A stretch of DNA of 64,000 nt. It comes from Schumannella soli. GTDB lineage: Bacteria; Actinomycetota; Actinomycetes; Actinomycetales; Microbacteriaceae. Location of the stretch: positions 844,207 through 908,206 of the forward strand of contig NZ_VHQG01000001.1 in assembly GCF_006517435.1 (NCBI RefSeq). The letters run 5' to 3'. Position numbers and translations under genes: made by a program. A model generated the notes under the pieces. It saw only the letters and a program-made list of their open reading frames with translations. It was not told where the DNA came from and did no database searches. Every line of letters begins with the position of its first letter. Position 1 is the stretch's first letter. Of this stretch, positions 25,151-37,166 are shown piece after piece.

Positions 25151-26311
25151 GTGATCGTCTCCCATCTGCAGCTCACCGACTTCCGCAACTACGCGGAGGC
25201 CGAGGTGCAGCTGCACCCGGGACCGAATCTGCTCGTCGGCCGCAATGGCCAGGGCAAGACGAACCTCGTCGAGGCGATCGGCTACCTCGCCACCCTCGGC
25301 TCGCATCGCGTCTCGACGGATGCGGCGCTCGTGCGCAGCGGACGCGAGTCGGCGATCGTGCGCACCCGGCTGCAGCACGGCGACCGCAGCCTGCTGGTCG
25401 AGCTGCAGATCAACAAGGCCGGCGCGAACCGCGCGCAGGTGAATCGGGCTCCGGCGAAGACGCGCGACCTGCCGCGGCACGTGGCCACCGTGCTCTTCGC
25501 CCCGGAGGATCTCGCGCTCGTGCGCGGCGAGCCCTCGGGCCGGCGGCGGATGCTCGATCAGCTGCTCATCCAGCTCACTCCGCGGCTCGCGGGCGTCGTC
25601 GGCGATTACGAGCGGGTGCTGCGGCAGCGCAACACGCTGCTCAAGACGGCCCGGGCGGCGGCCCGCGGCGGCGACCTCTCGACCCTCGATGTCTGGGATG
25701 AGCGCCTCGTCGCCTTCGGCTCCGAGCTCATCGTGGCCCGGCTCGAGCTGGTCGAGCGGCTGCGTCCCTTCGTCGCCGACGCGTACCGGGCCATCGCCGG
25801 CGACGAGCACCAGGCGGATCTCGGCATGCGGATGAGCGTCTTCGGCGCCTCGCCCGACGAGGACGATCCGACCTCCGCGGCCGACAGCGAGCACCGCCGG
25901 GTCACGATCGAGGTCGCGGCCGAGGCGTTCCGCGAGAGCCTGACCCGCCTGCGCCGTCAGGAGATCGACCGCGGCGTCACGCTCGCCGGGCCGCATCGCG
26001 ACGATCTGGTGCTCGAGCTCAACGGTCTGCCGGCGCGGGGATATGCGAGTCACGGCGAGAGCTGGTCGTTCGCGCTCTCGCTCAAGCTGGCCGCGGCCGG
26101 CATCCTGCGCGTCGAGTCGCCGACGGGTGATCCGGTCGTGATCCTCGACGACGTCTTCGCCGAGCTCGACGAGACCCGGCGTTCGCGCCTCGCCTCGGCG
26201 ATCGGCGACTTCGAGCAGGTCATCATCACCGCGGCGGTCGAGGGGGATGTGCCGGTCGACCTGGCGCAGAATGTGCTGCGCATCCGCGCCGGCGAGGTCG
26301 TCGATGAGTGA
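25151..26311 (+). CDS. recF: DNA replication and repair protein RecF
   Basis: SMC-like ATPase that helps load RecA at gaps with RecR and RecO. The 386-residue product has Walker A GRNGQGKT at 30-37, the LAGPHRDD signature region and the Walker B segment VILDDVFAELDETRR near the C-terminus. The GTG start at 25151 gives the usual opening (MIVSHLQLTDFRNY). It overlaps the DUF721 gene by 8 bp. Confidence 0.96.
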   Translation: MIVSHLQLTDFRNYAEAEVQLHPGPNLLVGRNGQGKTNLVEAIGYLATLGSHRVSTDAALVRSGRESAIVRTRLQHGDRSLLVELQINKAGANRAQVNRAPAKTRDLPRHVATVLFAPEDLALVRGEPSGRRRMLDQLLIQLTPRLAGVVGDYERVLRQRNTLLKTARAAARGGDLSTLDVWDERLVAFGSELIVARLELVERLRPFVADAYRAIAGDEHQADLGMRMSVFGASPDEDDPTSAADSEHRRVTIEVAAEAFRESLTRLRRQEIDRGVTLAGPHRDDLVLELNGLPARGYASHGESWSFALSLKLAAAGILRVESPTGDPVVILDDVFAELDETRRSRLASAIGDFEQVIITAAVEGDVPVDLAQNVLRIRAGEVVDE

Positions 26312-26900
26312 CGGGCGCGACCCGGGCGATGGCGAGCGCGGCCCGGATGCCGAGGCCAGCGCCGACGTCGGTTCTGATCCCGAGGTCGACGGCGGCGACG
26401 AGGTCGAGATCGATCCCGCGCAGCCCGAGCACGTGCAGGTCTATCTGCGGGTGAGGACCGCGATGGGCGAGCGCCGCCCCGGCCGGGATGCGCGCCGCCG
26501 CGCACGCCGCGCCGAGGATCAGACGACCGTCCCCTTCGGCCCCGGCCGCGAGCCGCACGGCATCGACGCCGTGCTCGATCGGCTCACGACGCAGCTCGGC
26601 TGGGAGTCGCCGCTCGCCCGCAGCGAGCTCATGATCGACTGGCCCGGCATCGTCGGGGCCGACACCGCGCAGCACTCCGAGCCGGTCGGCGTGGAGGAGG
26701 GCACGCTCACCGTGCGCTGCGATTCGACGGCCTGGGCGAAGCAGCTCGGACTCATGCGCTCGTCGATCGTCGCGGCGATCGAGGACCGGCATCCGCTCGC
26801 GGGTGTGGGCAAGGTGCGGATTCTGGGACCGGACACCCCCTCGTGGAAACACGGCCCCAGAGCCGTTCCAGGGCGCGGTCCGCGCGATACCTACGGCTGA
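26304..26900 (+). CDS. DUF721 (DciA-like) protein
   Basis: Member of the DUF721/DciA family; DciA in other bacteria loads the replicative helicase DnaB. The 198-residue product has an acidic, disordered N-terminus, a basic Arg-rich patch (about residues 55-70) and the DUF721 core with WPGIVGADTAQHSEPVGVEEG followed by the STAWAKQLGLM segment. It overlaps recF by 8 bp and precedes gyrB, as in most actinobacteria. No DnaC homologue is seen, which fits DciA being the helicase operator here. Confidence 0.88.
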   Translation: MSDGRDPGDGERGPDAEASADVGSDPEVDGGDEVEIDPAQPEHVQVYLRVRTAMGERRPGRDARRRARRAEDQTTVPFGPGREPHGIDAVLDRLTTQLGWESPLARSELMIDWPGIVGADTAQHSEPVGVEEGTLTVRCDSTAWAKQLGLMRSSIVAAIEDRHPLAGVGKVRILGPDTPSWKHGPRAVPGRGPRDTYG

Positions 26901-26977
26901 GACGGCAAATCCGGTATCTGGGCGCGGAAAAGGCGCTCAGAAGGCCGTTTCCGCCGGTCGAAACGGGGTCGCTGCGA

Positions 26978-29086
<2,109 letters not shown>

Positions 29087-29111
29087 TCGAGAGCGCCAGG
29101 GATAACCGCAT

Positions 29112-31655
29112 ATGACTGACGAGACCACCACCACCGAGGGCGGCGGCGACCGGATCGAGCAGGTCGACCTGCAGGTCGAGATGCAGCGCTCGTACCTCGA
29201 CTACGCGATGAGCGTGATCATCGGCCGCGCGCTGCCGCGCGTCGAAGACGGGCTCAAGCCCGTGCACCGCCGCGTGATCTACACGATGTTCGACGGCGGA
29301 TACCGCCCCGACCGCGCCTTCTCGAAGTGCACCCGCGTCATCGGCGACGTCATGGGGCAGTTCCACCCGCACGGCGACTCGTCGGTGTACGACGCGCTCG
29401 TGCGCCTGGTTCAGCCGTGGTCGCTGCGCTACCCGCTCGCGCTCGGCCAGGGCAACTTCGGCTCGCCCGGCAACGACGGCGCCGCCGCCCACCGTTACAC
29501 CGAGACCAAGATGTCGCCGCTCGCCATGGAGATGGTGCGCGACATCGAGGAAGACACGGTCGACTTCGAGCCCAACTACGACGGCCGCACCCAGGAGCCC
29601 GTCGTGCTGCCGGCGCGGTTCCCCAACCTGCTCGTCAACGGCTCGGTCGGCATCGCGGTCGGCATGGCCACGAACATCCCCCCGCACAATCTGCGCGAGG
29701 TCTCCGAGGGCGCGCTCTGGGCGCTCGAGCACCCGGATGCGACGCGCGAGGAGCTGCAGGAGGCGCTGATCCAGCGCATCAAGGGACCGGACTTCCCGAC
29801 CGGCGCGCAGATCCTCGGCGTCAAGGGCATTCACGACGCCTACCGCACCGGCCGCGGCTCGATCACGATGCGCGCTGTCGTCACCGTCGAGGAGCTGCAG
29901 GGTCGCACCGCGCTCGTCGTCACCGAGCTGCCGTACCAGGTCAACCCCGACAACCTCGCGGTCAAGATCGCCGACCTCGTCAAGGAGGGCAAGCTCTCCG
30001 GCATCGCCGATATCCGCGACGAGACCTCGGGCCGCACCGGTCAGCGCCTCGTGCTGGTGCTCAAGCGGGATGCGGTCGCCCGTGTCGTGCTCAACAACCT
30101 GTACAAGCACACCCAGCTGCAGGAGAACTTCGGCGCGAACATGCTCGCGATCGTCGACGGCGTGCCGCGCACCCTGTCGATCGACCAGTTCATCACGCAC
30201 TGGATCGGCCACCAGATCGACGTGATCGTGCGCCGCACGCAGTTCCGCCTCAACGAGGCCGAAGCGCGCGCTCACATCCTTCGCGGCTACCTCAAGGCGC
30301 TCGACGCGCTCGACGAGGTCATCGCGCTCATCCGCCGCTCGCCCACCGTCGACGAGGCCCGCCAGGGGCTCATGGCGCTGCTCGAGGTCGACGAGCTGCA
30401 GGCCAACGCGATCCTCGAACTGCAGCTGCGCCGCCTCGCCGCGCTCGAGCGCCAGAAGATCAACGACGAGCACGACAAGCTCGAGGCGCTGATCCTCGAG
30501 TTCAAGGCGATCATCGCCTCGCCCGAGCGTCAGCGCGAGGTGATCTCCGAAGAGCTCACCGAGATCGTGCGCAAGTACGGCGACGACCGCCGCACCGAGA
30601 TCCTGCTCGGCTTCGACGGCGACATGAGCGTCGAAGACCTCATCCCCGAAGAGGAGATGGTGGTCACCGTCACCCGCGGCGGCTACGTCAAGCGCACCCG
30701 CAGCGACAACTACCGCTCGCAGCACCGTGGCGGCCGCGGCGTCAAGGGCGCCCAGCTGCGCGCCGACGACATCGTCGAGCACTTCTTCGTCACCACGACG
30801 CACCACTGGCTGCTGTTCTTCACGAACACCGGGCGGGTCTACCGGGCGAAGGGCTACGAGCTGATGGAGGCCGGCCGCGACGCCAAGGGCCAGCACATCG
30901 CCAACCTGCTCGCGCTGCAGCCGGACGAGCAGATCGCGCAGATCCTCGACATCCCCGACTACGAGGCCGCGCAGTACCTGACCCTCGCCACGCGTCGCGG
31001 GCTCGTCAAGAAGACGGCGCTGTCGGAGTACGACACGAACCGCACCGGCGGCATCATCGCGATCAACCTGCGCGACGAGGACGAGCTCGTGTCGGCGATG
31101 CTGGTGGATGAAGACGACGACATCCTGCTCGTCTCGCGCCACGGTCAGTCGCTGCGCTTCACCGCCACCGACTCGGCGCTGCGCCCCATGGGCCGCTCGA
31201 CCTCGGGCGTGAAGGGCATGGACTTCCGCGAGGGCGACGAGCTGCTCTCGGCGGCGGTCGCGCCGCACGACGGATTTGTTTTCGTGGTCACCGAGGGCGG
31301 CTTCGCGAAGCGCACCGCGGTCGACCAGTACCGGGTTCAGGGACGCGGCGGACTGGGCATCAAGGTCGCCAAACTCAACGACGATCGCGGCTCTCTCGCG
31401 GGCTCGCTGATCGTCGGCGAGGACGACGAAGTGCTCGCGATTCTCTCCAGCGGCAAGGTGATAAGGTCTGCCGTGGCCGAGGTCAGGGCGACCGGTCGCG
31501 ACTCGATGGGCGTCACTTTCGCCAAGTTCGCGGCCAGCGACAAGATCATCGCCGTGGCCAAGAACAGCGAACGGAACCTGGACTCCCAGGACACCGACGA
31601 GCCGGAGACGACCCCCAGCCCGGCCGACGATGAGAAGGACGGACCCGCCGAATGA
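29112..31655 (+). CDS. gyrA: DNA gyrase subunit A
   Basis: DNA-cleaving subunit of gyrase. The 847-residue product has the breakage-reunion domain with the catalytic Tyr in [15 protein letters not shown] and the C-terminal beta-pinwheel including the GyrA-box QHRGGRG. The quinolone-resistance-determining region reads [14 protein letters not shown], with Ser at the E. coli 83 position and Asp at 87, the usual drug-sensitive residues. The acidic tail ends DDEKDGPAE. It overlaps the DUF3566 gene by 4 bp. Confidence 0.97.
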   Translation: MTDETTTTEGGGDRIEQVDLQVEMQRSYLDYAMSVIIGRALPRVEDGLKPVHRRVIYTMFDGGYRPDRAFSKCTRVIGDVMGQFHPHGDSSVYDALVRLVQPWSLRYPLALGQGNFGSPGNDGAAAHRYTETKMSPLAMEMVRDIEEDTVDFEPNYDGRTQEPVVLPARFPNLLVNGSVGIAVGMATNIPPHNLREVSEGALWALEHPDATREELQEALIQRIKGPDFPTGAQILGVKGIHDAYRTGRGSITMRAVVTVEELQGRTALVVTELPYQVNPDNLAVKIADLVKEGKLSGIADIRDETSGRTGQRLVLVLKRDAVARVVLNNLYKHTQLQENFGANMLAIVDGVPRTLSIDQFITHWIGHQIDVIVRRTQFRLNEAEARAHILRGYLKALDALDEVIALIRRSPTVDEARQGLMALLEVDELQANAILELQLRRLAALERQKINDEHDKLEALILEFKAIIASPERQREVISEELTEIVRKYGDDRRTEILLGFDGDMSVEDLIPEEEMVVTVTRGGYVKRTRSDNYRSQHRGGRGVKGAQLRADDIVEHFFVTTTHHWLLFFTNTGRVYRAKGYELMEAGRDAKGQHIANLLALQPDEQIAQILDIPDYEAAQYLTLATRRGLVKKTALSEYDTNRTGGIIAINLRDEDELVSAMLVDEDDDILLVSRHGQSLRFTATDSALRPMGRSTSGVKGMDFREGDELLSAAVAPHDGFVFVVTEGGFAKRTAVDQYRVQGRGGLGIKVAKLNDDRGSLAGSLIVGEDDEVLAILSSGKVIRSAVAEVRATGRDSMGVTFAKFAASDKIIAVAKNSERNLDSQDTDEPETTPSPADDEKDGPAE

Positions 31656-32059
31656 CGAGTGTCGCCGAGAAGCTTCAGCGAAAGTCCCCTCGCTCGAGTT
31701 CGAGCAAGCAGGTTCGCCTGAAGCTGGTCTACGTCGACTTCTGGTCGGTCGTGAAGCTGACGTTCCTCGTGATGCTGTGCCTCGGCATCGTGCTCGTCGT
31801 CGCCGCGTTCCTGATCTGGGTCGTGCTGAACTCGACGCACGTCTTCGACAAGATCGACGACCTCATGCGCGACGTGCTCAGCGACAACAGCTTCAGCGTC
31901 ACCGACACCTTCGGCGCCGGCCAGGTCGTGCTCTTCGCGCTCGTCGTCGCGATCCTCAACACGGTCGTCGGCACCGCGCTCGGCGCCATCGGCGCGCTGC
32001 TCTACAACCTCAGCGTGCGCTTCACCGGCGGCCTGCTGGTCGGCTTCACCAACAACTGA
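31652..32059 (+). CDS. DUF3566 membrane protein
   Basis: Unknown function; homologues follow gyrA throughout actinobacteria. The 135-residue product has a basic cytoplasmic N-terminus, a transmembrane helix at about 37-60, a short extracytoplasmic loop ([13 protein letters not shown]) and a second helix region from about 88 to 118. ATG 31652 overlaps the gyrA stop (ATGA), so translation is coupled. A tRNA pair follows. Confidence 0.9.
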   Translation: MTSVAEKLQRKSPRSSSSKQVRLKLVYVDFWSVVKLTFLVMLCLGIVLVVAAFLIWVVLNSTHVFDKIDDLMRDVLSDNSFSVTDTFGAGQVVLFALVVAILNTVVGTALGAIGALLYNLSVRFTGGLLVGFTNN

Positions 32060-32173
32060 CGTCGCGTCTCGCACGCGAGTGCCCCATCCGCTCCCGCCGA
32101 TTCGTCGGAACGGGGGAGGGTGGGGTACTGTTCTATTCGGCCCGAGCGGGGATCCCGCGATCCGGTGCCACTC

Positions 32174-32247
32174 GGGGCTATAGCTCAGGCGGTTAGAGCG
32201 CTTCGCTGATAACGAAGAGGTCCGAGGTTCAAGTCCTCGTAGCCCCA
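32174..32247 (+). tRNA. tRNA-Ile (GAT anticodon)
   Basis: 74 bases that fold as a cloverleaf: acceptor GGGGCTA/TAGCCCC, D stem GCTC/GAGC, anticodon stem CTTCG/CGAAG with loop CTGATAA (anticodon GAT), and T stem CGAGG/CCTCG with loop TTCAAGT. The CCA end is not encoded. It lies downstream of the gyrA operon, as in many actinobacteria. Confidence 0.97.
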
Positions 32248-32251
32248 CTCG

Positions 32252-32276
32252 CACGAAGTCCCTCTCGGGGGGCTTT
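32252..32276 (+). terminator. Weak hairpin plus T-run after tRNA-Ile
   Basis: A short stem pairs AAG-CCC with GGG-CTT around TCTC, with a bulge, and ends in CTTTT. It may end or attenuate the tRNA-Ile transcript before tRNA-Ala. Confidence 0.4.
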
Positions 32277-32308
32277 TCGTGTTTCCGGCGGTAGTGTCTC
32301 TACCGCAC

Positions 32309-32381
32309 GGGGCCTTAGCTCAATTGGTAGAGCGCCTGCTTTGCAAGCAGGAGGTCAGGGGTTCGATTCCCCTAGGCTCCA
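32309..32381 (+). tRNA. tRNA-Ala (TGC anticodon)
   Basis: 73 bases forming a cloverleaf: acceptor GGGGCCT/AGGCTCC with one G-T pair, D stem GCTC/GAGC, anticodon stem CCTGC/GCAGG with loop TTTGCAA (anticodon TGC), and T stem AGGGG/CCCCT. The CCA end is not encoded. Confidence 0.97.
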
Positions 32382-32450
32382 CTCCTTCCACATCCTCCGT
32401 GTCGGCTCGGCATCGATCGGCGAGCATCCGTCGGAATCTAAGCTGGCGCG

Positions 32451-33020
32451 GTGAGCTCCGCAGCTGATTCCAGGCCCGCTTCGCACGTGGCCGCTGAGCC
32501 GCCGCTCTGGCTTCCGTACTATCGGGCGCCGCTGGTCGCCGCGATCCGGCGCTTCTTCCGCAAATACGCCGACTTCAGCGGACGGGCGGGGCGCGCCGAG
32601 TACTGGTGGTGGACCCTCGTCTCGATCGTCGTGCACCTCGCGCTGACCATTCTCGCCGGAGTGATCAGCGGCGACTGGGATCGCCGCGACTACCGCGACG
32701 CCGGCGTCCTCTCGACCTTCGGCATCGTGAGTCTGCCGACCCCGCCCGATGCGGCGCACGAGAGCGCCGGCGCGTTCGTCGCCTACGGCATCGACCTGCT
32801 TGCCAGCGGCTTCGCGCTGGCGACGTTCATCCCCGGGCTCGCAGTGACCTGGCGGCGCCTGCACGACGTCGACAAGGCCGGGGGATGGTTCTTCATCGTG
32901 CTCGTGCCGATCATCGGAGCGATCACGATGCTCGTCTGGACGGTGTCGTCGCCGAAGCCCGAGGGCGCGCGGTTCGACCGCCTTCCCGCACTGGCTTACG
33001 AACCGCCGCCGTCCGCCTGA
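32451..33020 (+). CDS. DUF805 membrane protein
   Basis: Function unknown. The 189-residue product has the DUF805 signature: FRKYADFSGRAGRAEYWWW (about 37-55), four predicted membrane helices and the WRRLHDVDKAGGWFF motif before the last helices. GTG 32451 lies six bases after TAAGCT (32439-32444), suggesting a leaderless transcript. Its 3' end overlaps the convergent nitronate monooxygenase-like gene by 25 bp. Confidence 0.88.
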   Translation: MSSAADSRPASHVAAEPPLWLPYYRAPLVAAIRRFFRKYADFSGRAGRAEYWWWTLVSIVVHLALTILAGVISGDWDRRDYRDAGVLSTFGIVSLPTPPDAAHESAGAFVAYGIDLLASGFALATFIPGLAVTWRRLHDVDKAGGWFFIVLVPIIGAITMLVWTVSSPKPEGARFDRLPALAYEPPPSA

Positions 33021-34060
33021 CTCGGCTCGTTCGCGCCGGCCTCGCCGGCGAGGCGGCGGATGACGTCCGCGACCGGGCCGGGGCGCGCGGCGCGCCAGCC
33101 GGTGCCCGCCCAGAGGTGCAGCCGTTCGGCGTCGCCGGCTGCACCGGCAGTGGAACGCAGCATCCGGGTGAGGTGGTGCACGGCCGGGTAGGCGGTGATC
33201 GCCGTGGGGTCGTGGCGGTCGATGAACGCGCTGCGGAGGGCGCGCGCCGGGCGCCCGGTGAAGGCGCGCGTGATCACCGTCTCGGTGAAGGCCGGGTCGG
33301 CGAGGGCGGCGCGATGCGTCGGGGAGGTGCCCGCCTCATCCGTCAGCAGCAGGAGCGTGCCGACGGCGACCGCCTCGGCGCCGGCGGCGAGGATGCGGCG
33401 CACGGCCTCGGGGGAGTCGACCCCGCCCGCGCCGATGACCGGCAGCTCGACGGCGGCCCGGATCGCGCGGAGCAGCGCGACGGTGTCGCCGTCAGCGGGG
33501 TTCTGCGTCGCGTCGAAGATCGCGCTGTGCCCGCCGGCGGCAGAGCCCTGCACGATCAGCCCGTCGACGCCGGCGTCGTGAGCGGCGCGGGCCTCGTCGA
33601 CGTTCGTCACCGTCGCGAGCACGCGCGACCCGGCGGCCTGCAGCGCTGCGATGTCGGACTGCGCGGGGAGTCCGAAGGTCAGCGAGACGATCGGCACCGG
33701 ATGCGCGACGAGCAGCGCGACCTTCTCGGCCCAGCGGTCGTCATCTGCCACGGGGACCGGGTCGAGAGTCAGCCCGTAGGCGTCGGCCTCGGTCTGGAGC
33801 TCGGCGGCGTAGGCGGCGAACGCCGCCGCATCCACCTCGTCGGTCGACGGGACGAACAGGTTGACGCCGAAGGGATGCCCTGCAGCCCGCAGCTGCTCGA
33901 TCTCGGCGGAGATCGCCTCGACGCTCTTGTAGCCGGCCGCGAGGAAGGGGAATGCGCCCGCCTCGGCCGCCGCGATCGCCAGGGCGACCGTCGTCGCTCC
34001 GCCCGCCATCGGCGCCGTGACGATCGGCAGCCGTGACTCGAGCAAGGGCGAGGTGGTCAT
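32996..34060 (-). CDS. Nitronate monooxygenase-like flavoenzyme
   Basis: FMN-dependent TIM-barrel oxygenase of the 2-nitropropane dioxygenase family, which oxidises alkyl nitronates; related folds include enoyl-ACP reductase FabK. The 354-residue product has the opening LPIVTAPMAGGATT, the phosphate-binding GVNLFVPST segment, GLIVQGSAAGGHSA with the conserved catalytic His, and the FMN-binding PVIGAGGV and AVAVGTLLLLTDEA motifs. ATG 34060 is preferred over an upstream ATG at 34105 because GGAAGG lies just before it. Its actual substrate is not shown by sequence. It overlaps the convergent DUF805 gene at the 3' ends. Confidence 0.87.
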   Translation of the reverse strand: MTTSPLLESRLPIVTAPMAGGATTVALAIAAAEAGAFPFLAAGYKSVEAISAEIEQLRAAGHPFGVNLFVPSTDEVDAAAFAAYAAELQTEADAYGLTLDPVPVADDDRWAEKVALLVAHPVPIVSLTFGLPAQSDIAALQAAGSRVLATVTNVDEARAAHDAGVDGLIVQGSAAGGHSAIFDATQNPADGDTVALLRAIRAAVELPVIGAGGVDSPEAVRRILAAGAEAVAVGTLLLLTDEAGTSPTHRAALADPAFTETVITRAFTGRPARALRSAFIDRHDPTAITAYPAVHHLTRMLRSTAGAAGDAERLHLWAGTGWRAARPGPVADVIRRLAGEAGANEPSQADGGGS

Positions 34061-34157
34061 GGATGCGCCTTCCGCGAGAGAGTCGGACTCCTCGACGGTA
34101 CGCATTGCCGCGCCGCTCCCGCTGGCTCACGAGCGCCGATGACCCTCGTAGTGGGCC

Positions 34158-34186
34158 ATGACGAAGATTCGCTACTCACATAGCTT
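34158..34186 (+). promoter_or_regulatory. Candidate promoter of the DUF5067-like gene
   Basis: ATGACG (34158-34163) and TAGCTT (34181-34186) are 17 bp apart, 66 bases before the TTG start at 34252. Confidence 0.4.
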
Positions 34187-34251
34187 TCTCAAGGCGGACG
34201 ACGACATGTGATGTGCAGTTCGCTTCCCGACATCTTGACCAGGAGCTGATT

Positions 34252-35070
34252 TTGTCTGACACCATCCCCGCGCCGGCACCCGCGCAGCCGTCGTACGCGC
34301 CGCAGGCGCCCAAGGCCGGAAACGGCTTCGGCATCGCCGCACTGATCCTCGGGATCGTGACGGTCGTCGGCTTCGCGATCCCGTTCCTCAACTACGCCTC
34401 GGTCGCGACCGGCATCGTCGGCGTCGTGCTGGGTGTCATCGGACTCGTCATCAAGTTCCGCCCCCGCAAGGCCGCCCTCGTGGGCGTCATCCTCTCCGGT
34501 GTCGGCCTCGTGCTCTCGATCATCATGATCGTGGTCTACACCGCTGCTTTCGCGGCTGCGGTCTCGGCGGTCAAGGAGGACTCGGTGCCGAAGGCGGGCA
34601 CGACCGCCGCCGCGGCGGGAGACGACTCCGACGCCGCCGATGGCAGCTCGATCACGGGCGCCAGCTTCAAGGACGGCGTGCTCACCACGTCGACCGTCAA
34701 GATCGAGATCGTCAGCCACTCGATCATCCAGCCCGGTCAGGCCGGTAACGAGTACGGCAGCAAGCCGGTCATCGCGATCGTCTACAAGACGACCAACCTG
34801 ACCAGCGCGTCGACGAGCCCGTCGATCGCCTGGCTGTCGAACTTCGAGGCGTTCCAGGACAACGACCCGAACTCCGTGAACTCCCTCGATCTCGGCATGA
34901 CCCCGGGAGACCAGTACACCGATACTCAGCTTCAGGACATCAAGGAGGGCGGGACCGTCGAGAACGCCATCGCCTACGAGCTCGACGACCTGACCACTCC
35001 GGTCAAGCTCTCGGCCAAGGATGGCCTGCTCGGCGGCGAGGTGGGCTCGGTCACCTACAAGCTGCAGTAG
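34252..35070 (+). CDS. DUF5067-like protein with N-terminal membrane domain
   Basis: Function unknown. The 272-residue product has a Pro/Ala-rich cytoplasmic start, three predicted membrane helices within about residues 25-110 (a DUF4190-like arrangement) and an extracytoplasmic C-terminal domain. That domain (about 145-272) resembles DUF5067/DUF4352 immunoglobulin-like domains, with VIAIVYKTTNLTSASTSPS as the beta-sheet core. The start chosen is TTG 34252: AGGAG lies six bases upstream and translation gives MSDTIPAPAP, whereas the upstream ATG has no ribosome binding site. A strong bidirectional terminator follows. Confidence 0.75.
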   Translation: MSDTIPAPAPAQPSYAPQAPKAGNGFGIAALILGIVTVVGFAIPFLNYASVATGIVGVVLGVIGLVIKFRPRKAALVGVILSGVGLVLSIIMIVVYTAAFAAAVSAVKEDSVPKAGTTAAAAGDDSDAADGSSITGASFKDGVLTTSTVKIEIVSHSIIQPGQAGNEYGSKPVIAIVYKTTNLTSASTSPSIAWLSNFEAFQDNDPNSVNSLDLGMTPGDQYTDTQLQDIKEGGTVENAIAYELDDLTTPVKLSAKDGLLGGEVGSVTYKLQ

Positions 35071-35084
35071 AAGATCCTCACCAT

Positions 35085-35125
35085 GAAGGGGCGCCTCGAC
35101 GATCTCGATCGTGAGGCGCCCCTTC
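35085..35125. terminator. Bidirectional terminator
   Basis: Perfect 13-bp stem GAAGGGGCGCCTC (35085-35097) and GAGGCGCCCCTTC (35113-35125) around a 15-base loop. It follows the DUF5067-like gene and lies 69 bp beyond the end of the minus-strand immunity gene. Confidence 0.88.
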
Positions 35126-35193
35126 CGCTTACACACGGTCCCGACAGCACTCGCATGGACGCGCGGGCGACACGGTGAACCGCGGCGGCCGGC

Positions 35194-35742
35194 TCAGACG
35201 TACCGCAGCGGGCCCGCGAGCTGGGTGATGAGCTGCACGTGGGTGAGGAGGTCGCCGGTGTCGAGGTGGTCGGGCGACTCCGGTCCACCGAGGGCGAGCA
35301 GGGGCACGTACATGAACGCGTCCGAGTAGCCGGGGCGGCCGAGGCGGGCGGCAGCCGCCGGGAAGGGCTCCCAGAGCCAGTCCTCGGCGAGGGCCTCCGG
35401 GTCGGAGAGGTCGCCGATGACGAGGTCGAAGTTCGTGCCGAAGGGGTCGACGCGGCCGTAGCGGTAGAGCAGGACGCGGCTCTTCTGCCGCGCCTCATCC
35501 CAGACGACGATGTCGGCGAGGGCCGTCGCGAACAGGGGGATCAGCCCCGCCGCCGGCAGCGCGTCGCCGAGCCGCTCGATCGTCAGGTCGGGGTCGATGA
35601 CCTTCAGCCACCCGCCGACGCCGTCGCCGAAGCCCTGCGACTGCCAGACGGCGAGCACCGGGTCGGGGATGCGGCCGCGGTAGCGCTCGATCGTGGCGGC
35701 GGGCACCGGGGCGGCGGGGACGAAGTCGGGGATCTGAGGCAT
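35194..35742 (-). CDS. GAD-like/DUF1851 (Tdi1-type) immunity protein
   Basis: Probable antidote to the adjacent toxin. The 182-residue soluble product has a GAD-like start (VPAATIERYRGRIPDPVLAVW at about 13-33, then GFGDGVGGWLKVIDP) and a C-terminal DUF1851/Tdi1-like part with PHLDTGD-type residues (DHLDTGDLLTHVQLI). The same domain pair forms Tdi1, the immunity protein of the Agrobacterium type VI DNase effector Tde1; domain assignment here is by eye. It lies 70 bp after the effector gene in the same orientation, the normal order for toxin then immunity. It has no signal peptide, as expected for protection against a DNase. Confidence 0.75.
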   Translation of the reverse strand: MPQIPDFVPAAPVPAATIERYRGRIPDPVLAVWQSQGFGDGVGGWLKVIDPDLTIERLGDALPAAGLIPLFATALADIVVWDEARQKSRVLLYRYGRVDPFGTNFDLVIGDLSDPEALAEDWLWEPFPAAAARLGRPGYSDAFMYVPLLALGGPESPDHLDTGDLLTHVQLITQLAGPLRYV

Positions 35743-35812
35743 CGCATCCAGTTCTATCGGGTCCGGGTGACAGGTGGGAGGGACGATGCGGCGGCCCGCG
35801 CATCGGCGTCGC

Positions 35813-37117
35813 CTACGGCTTCAAGCTCACATTCAGCAGGAGCGACTTGCGCTCGGCCTCGGTGAGTCCCTCGGCGAAAGTGCGGATGTGCTCGTCGAGC
35901 GCGCCGATGCGCGTGCGCCACTGTGAGCCGATCGACGAGTTGATGTTCTTGTCGCCCATGTCGGTGATGCGGTCGGCGAAGCCGCCGGCGATCTGGTCGG
36001 GGTTGTGCAGGGCGGCCTGCGTCGACAGCCACTCCTCGGCCTGGGCTTTCGCCTCGGCGCGGCTGAGTCCGGTGCCGCGCAGCTCCTCGGTCTTCGCGAT
36101 GAGCGCCTCCTTGCGGGCGGCGGTCTGCGCGATGTCACCGGCGGGATCACGGCCGCCGCGCGACAGGTAGGCGTCGCGGTTGGCGAGGAAGTCGTGCACC
36201 GACAGCTCGTTCATGCCGGCCTGCTGGCCGGCGAGCTGCCGTTCGAACTCGACCTTGTCGTGACCCGAGCCCAGCTTGAACTGCACGTCGAAGTGCGGGG
36301 CGCGCTTCGCGGCCTCCGAGCCGCCCTCGCCGACGAGGCGCTTGACCGGGGCGGCGTGCGCGGTGCCCGACAGCATCCCGCTCAGCAGCTCGCCTGCGCG
36401 GGCGCCGAGCTTCTGCATCGACTGCAGCAGCGGGCGCAGCGACTTCATCGACTCGAGCAGCCGGGTGACCGTGCGGCCCACGCGGGTCGCGAGAGCCGAC
36501 ACGCGCGCCGTGATCTGGCCGATGACGGCGGGCGCCGCCGTGCCGACCGTGACGATCAGCTCGGTGGCGGCCGAGACGGCCATGCCCACGACCTGCGCGA
36601 TCGCGTCCCGCACCAGGTCGTGAACGACGCGCACCAGCTGGGAGGCGATGTCGAGTCCGGTCGCGACGGCGCCGGCCCAGTTGCCCATGCTGTGCACGTG
36701 CTGCGCGAGATCGTCGGCGAACCGGCGGTAGGCGTCGACCGTCGCGCCCGAGAGCGAGCTCAGATCGCCGACGCGGGTCTGCAGATTCTGACCCGTCTCG
36801 CGCATCCGATTCGCGACGTTCGACCAGGTCTGCCCGAAGGCCGCGACCTCGTCGGCGTTGCCGGTCAGCTGCGTCATCCACGTCTTCAGCGGCTCGAAGT
36901 GGTCGAGCAGCCAGCCGAGTCCGTTGGCGACGAGGGTGCCGATCGGGTCGGCGAGCGAGGCGCCGATGTCGAGGGCCGTCGAGAACGCGGCGAGTCCGCC
37001 CGAGACCCAGGATCCCGAGCTGATCGCCGAGGAGAGGTCTTCGCCGTCCTGCAGCAGGAAGGCGCCGGAGAAGGGCGAGGTGGTGTCGACGACGGGGGCG
37101 ACGAGCGTGTTCGACAT
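35813..37117 (-). CDS. ESX-type effector with C-terminal Ntox15/Tde-like toxin domain
   Basis: Probable secreted antibacterial toxin. In the 434-residue product, residues 1-250 are long Ala-rich helices with a WXG/PPE-like character (ESX-type delivery domain). Residues 275-420 match the pattern of the Ntox15 domain: FDVQFKLGSGHDKVEFERQ, a basic-acidic helical stretch, then STQAALHNPDQIAGG with the HxxD motif at 371-374, and NINSSIGSQWRTRI. This domain is the DNase of Tde1-type type VI effectors, where HxxD is essential. No signal peptide is present, consistent with type VII export. It lies between an EspC-like protein and a Tdi1-like immunity protein. The family match rests on motif recall, not on a search. 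Confidence 0.78.
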   Translation of the reverse strand: MSNTLVAPVVDTTSPFSGAFLLQDGEDLSSAISSGSWVSGGLAAFSTALDIGASLADPIGTLVANGLGWLLDHFEPLKTWMTQLTGNADEVAAFGQTWSNVANRMRETGQNLQTRVGDLSSLSGATVDAYRRFADDLAQHVHSMGNWAGAVATGLDIASQLVRVVHDLVRDAIAQVVGMAVSAATELIVTVGTAAPAVIGQITARVSALATRVGRTVTRLLESMKSLRPLLQSMQKLGARAGELLSGMLSGTAHAAPVKRLVGEGGSEAAKRAPHFDVQFKLGSGHDKVEFERQLAGQQAGMNELSVHDFLANRDAYLSRGGRDPAGDIAQTAARKEALIAKTEELRGTGLSRAEAKAQAEEWLSTQAALHNPDQIAGGFADRITDMGDKNINSSIGSQWRTRIGALDEHIRTFAEGLTEAERKSLLLNVSLKP

Positions 37118-37166
37118 GTTCGGATGCGTCTCCTCGTCCTCTCGGTACGGCTCGGCTCGCTGCGGC

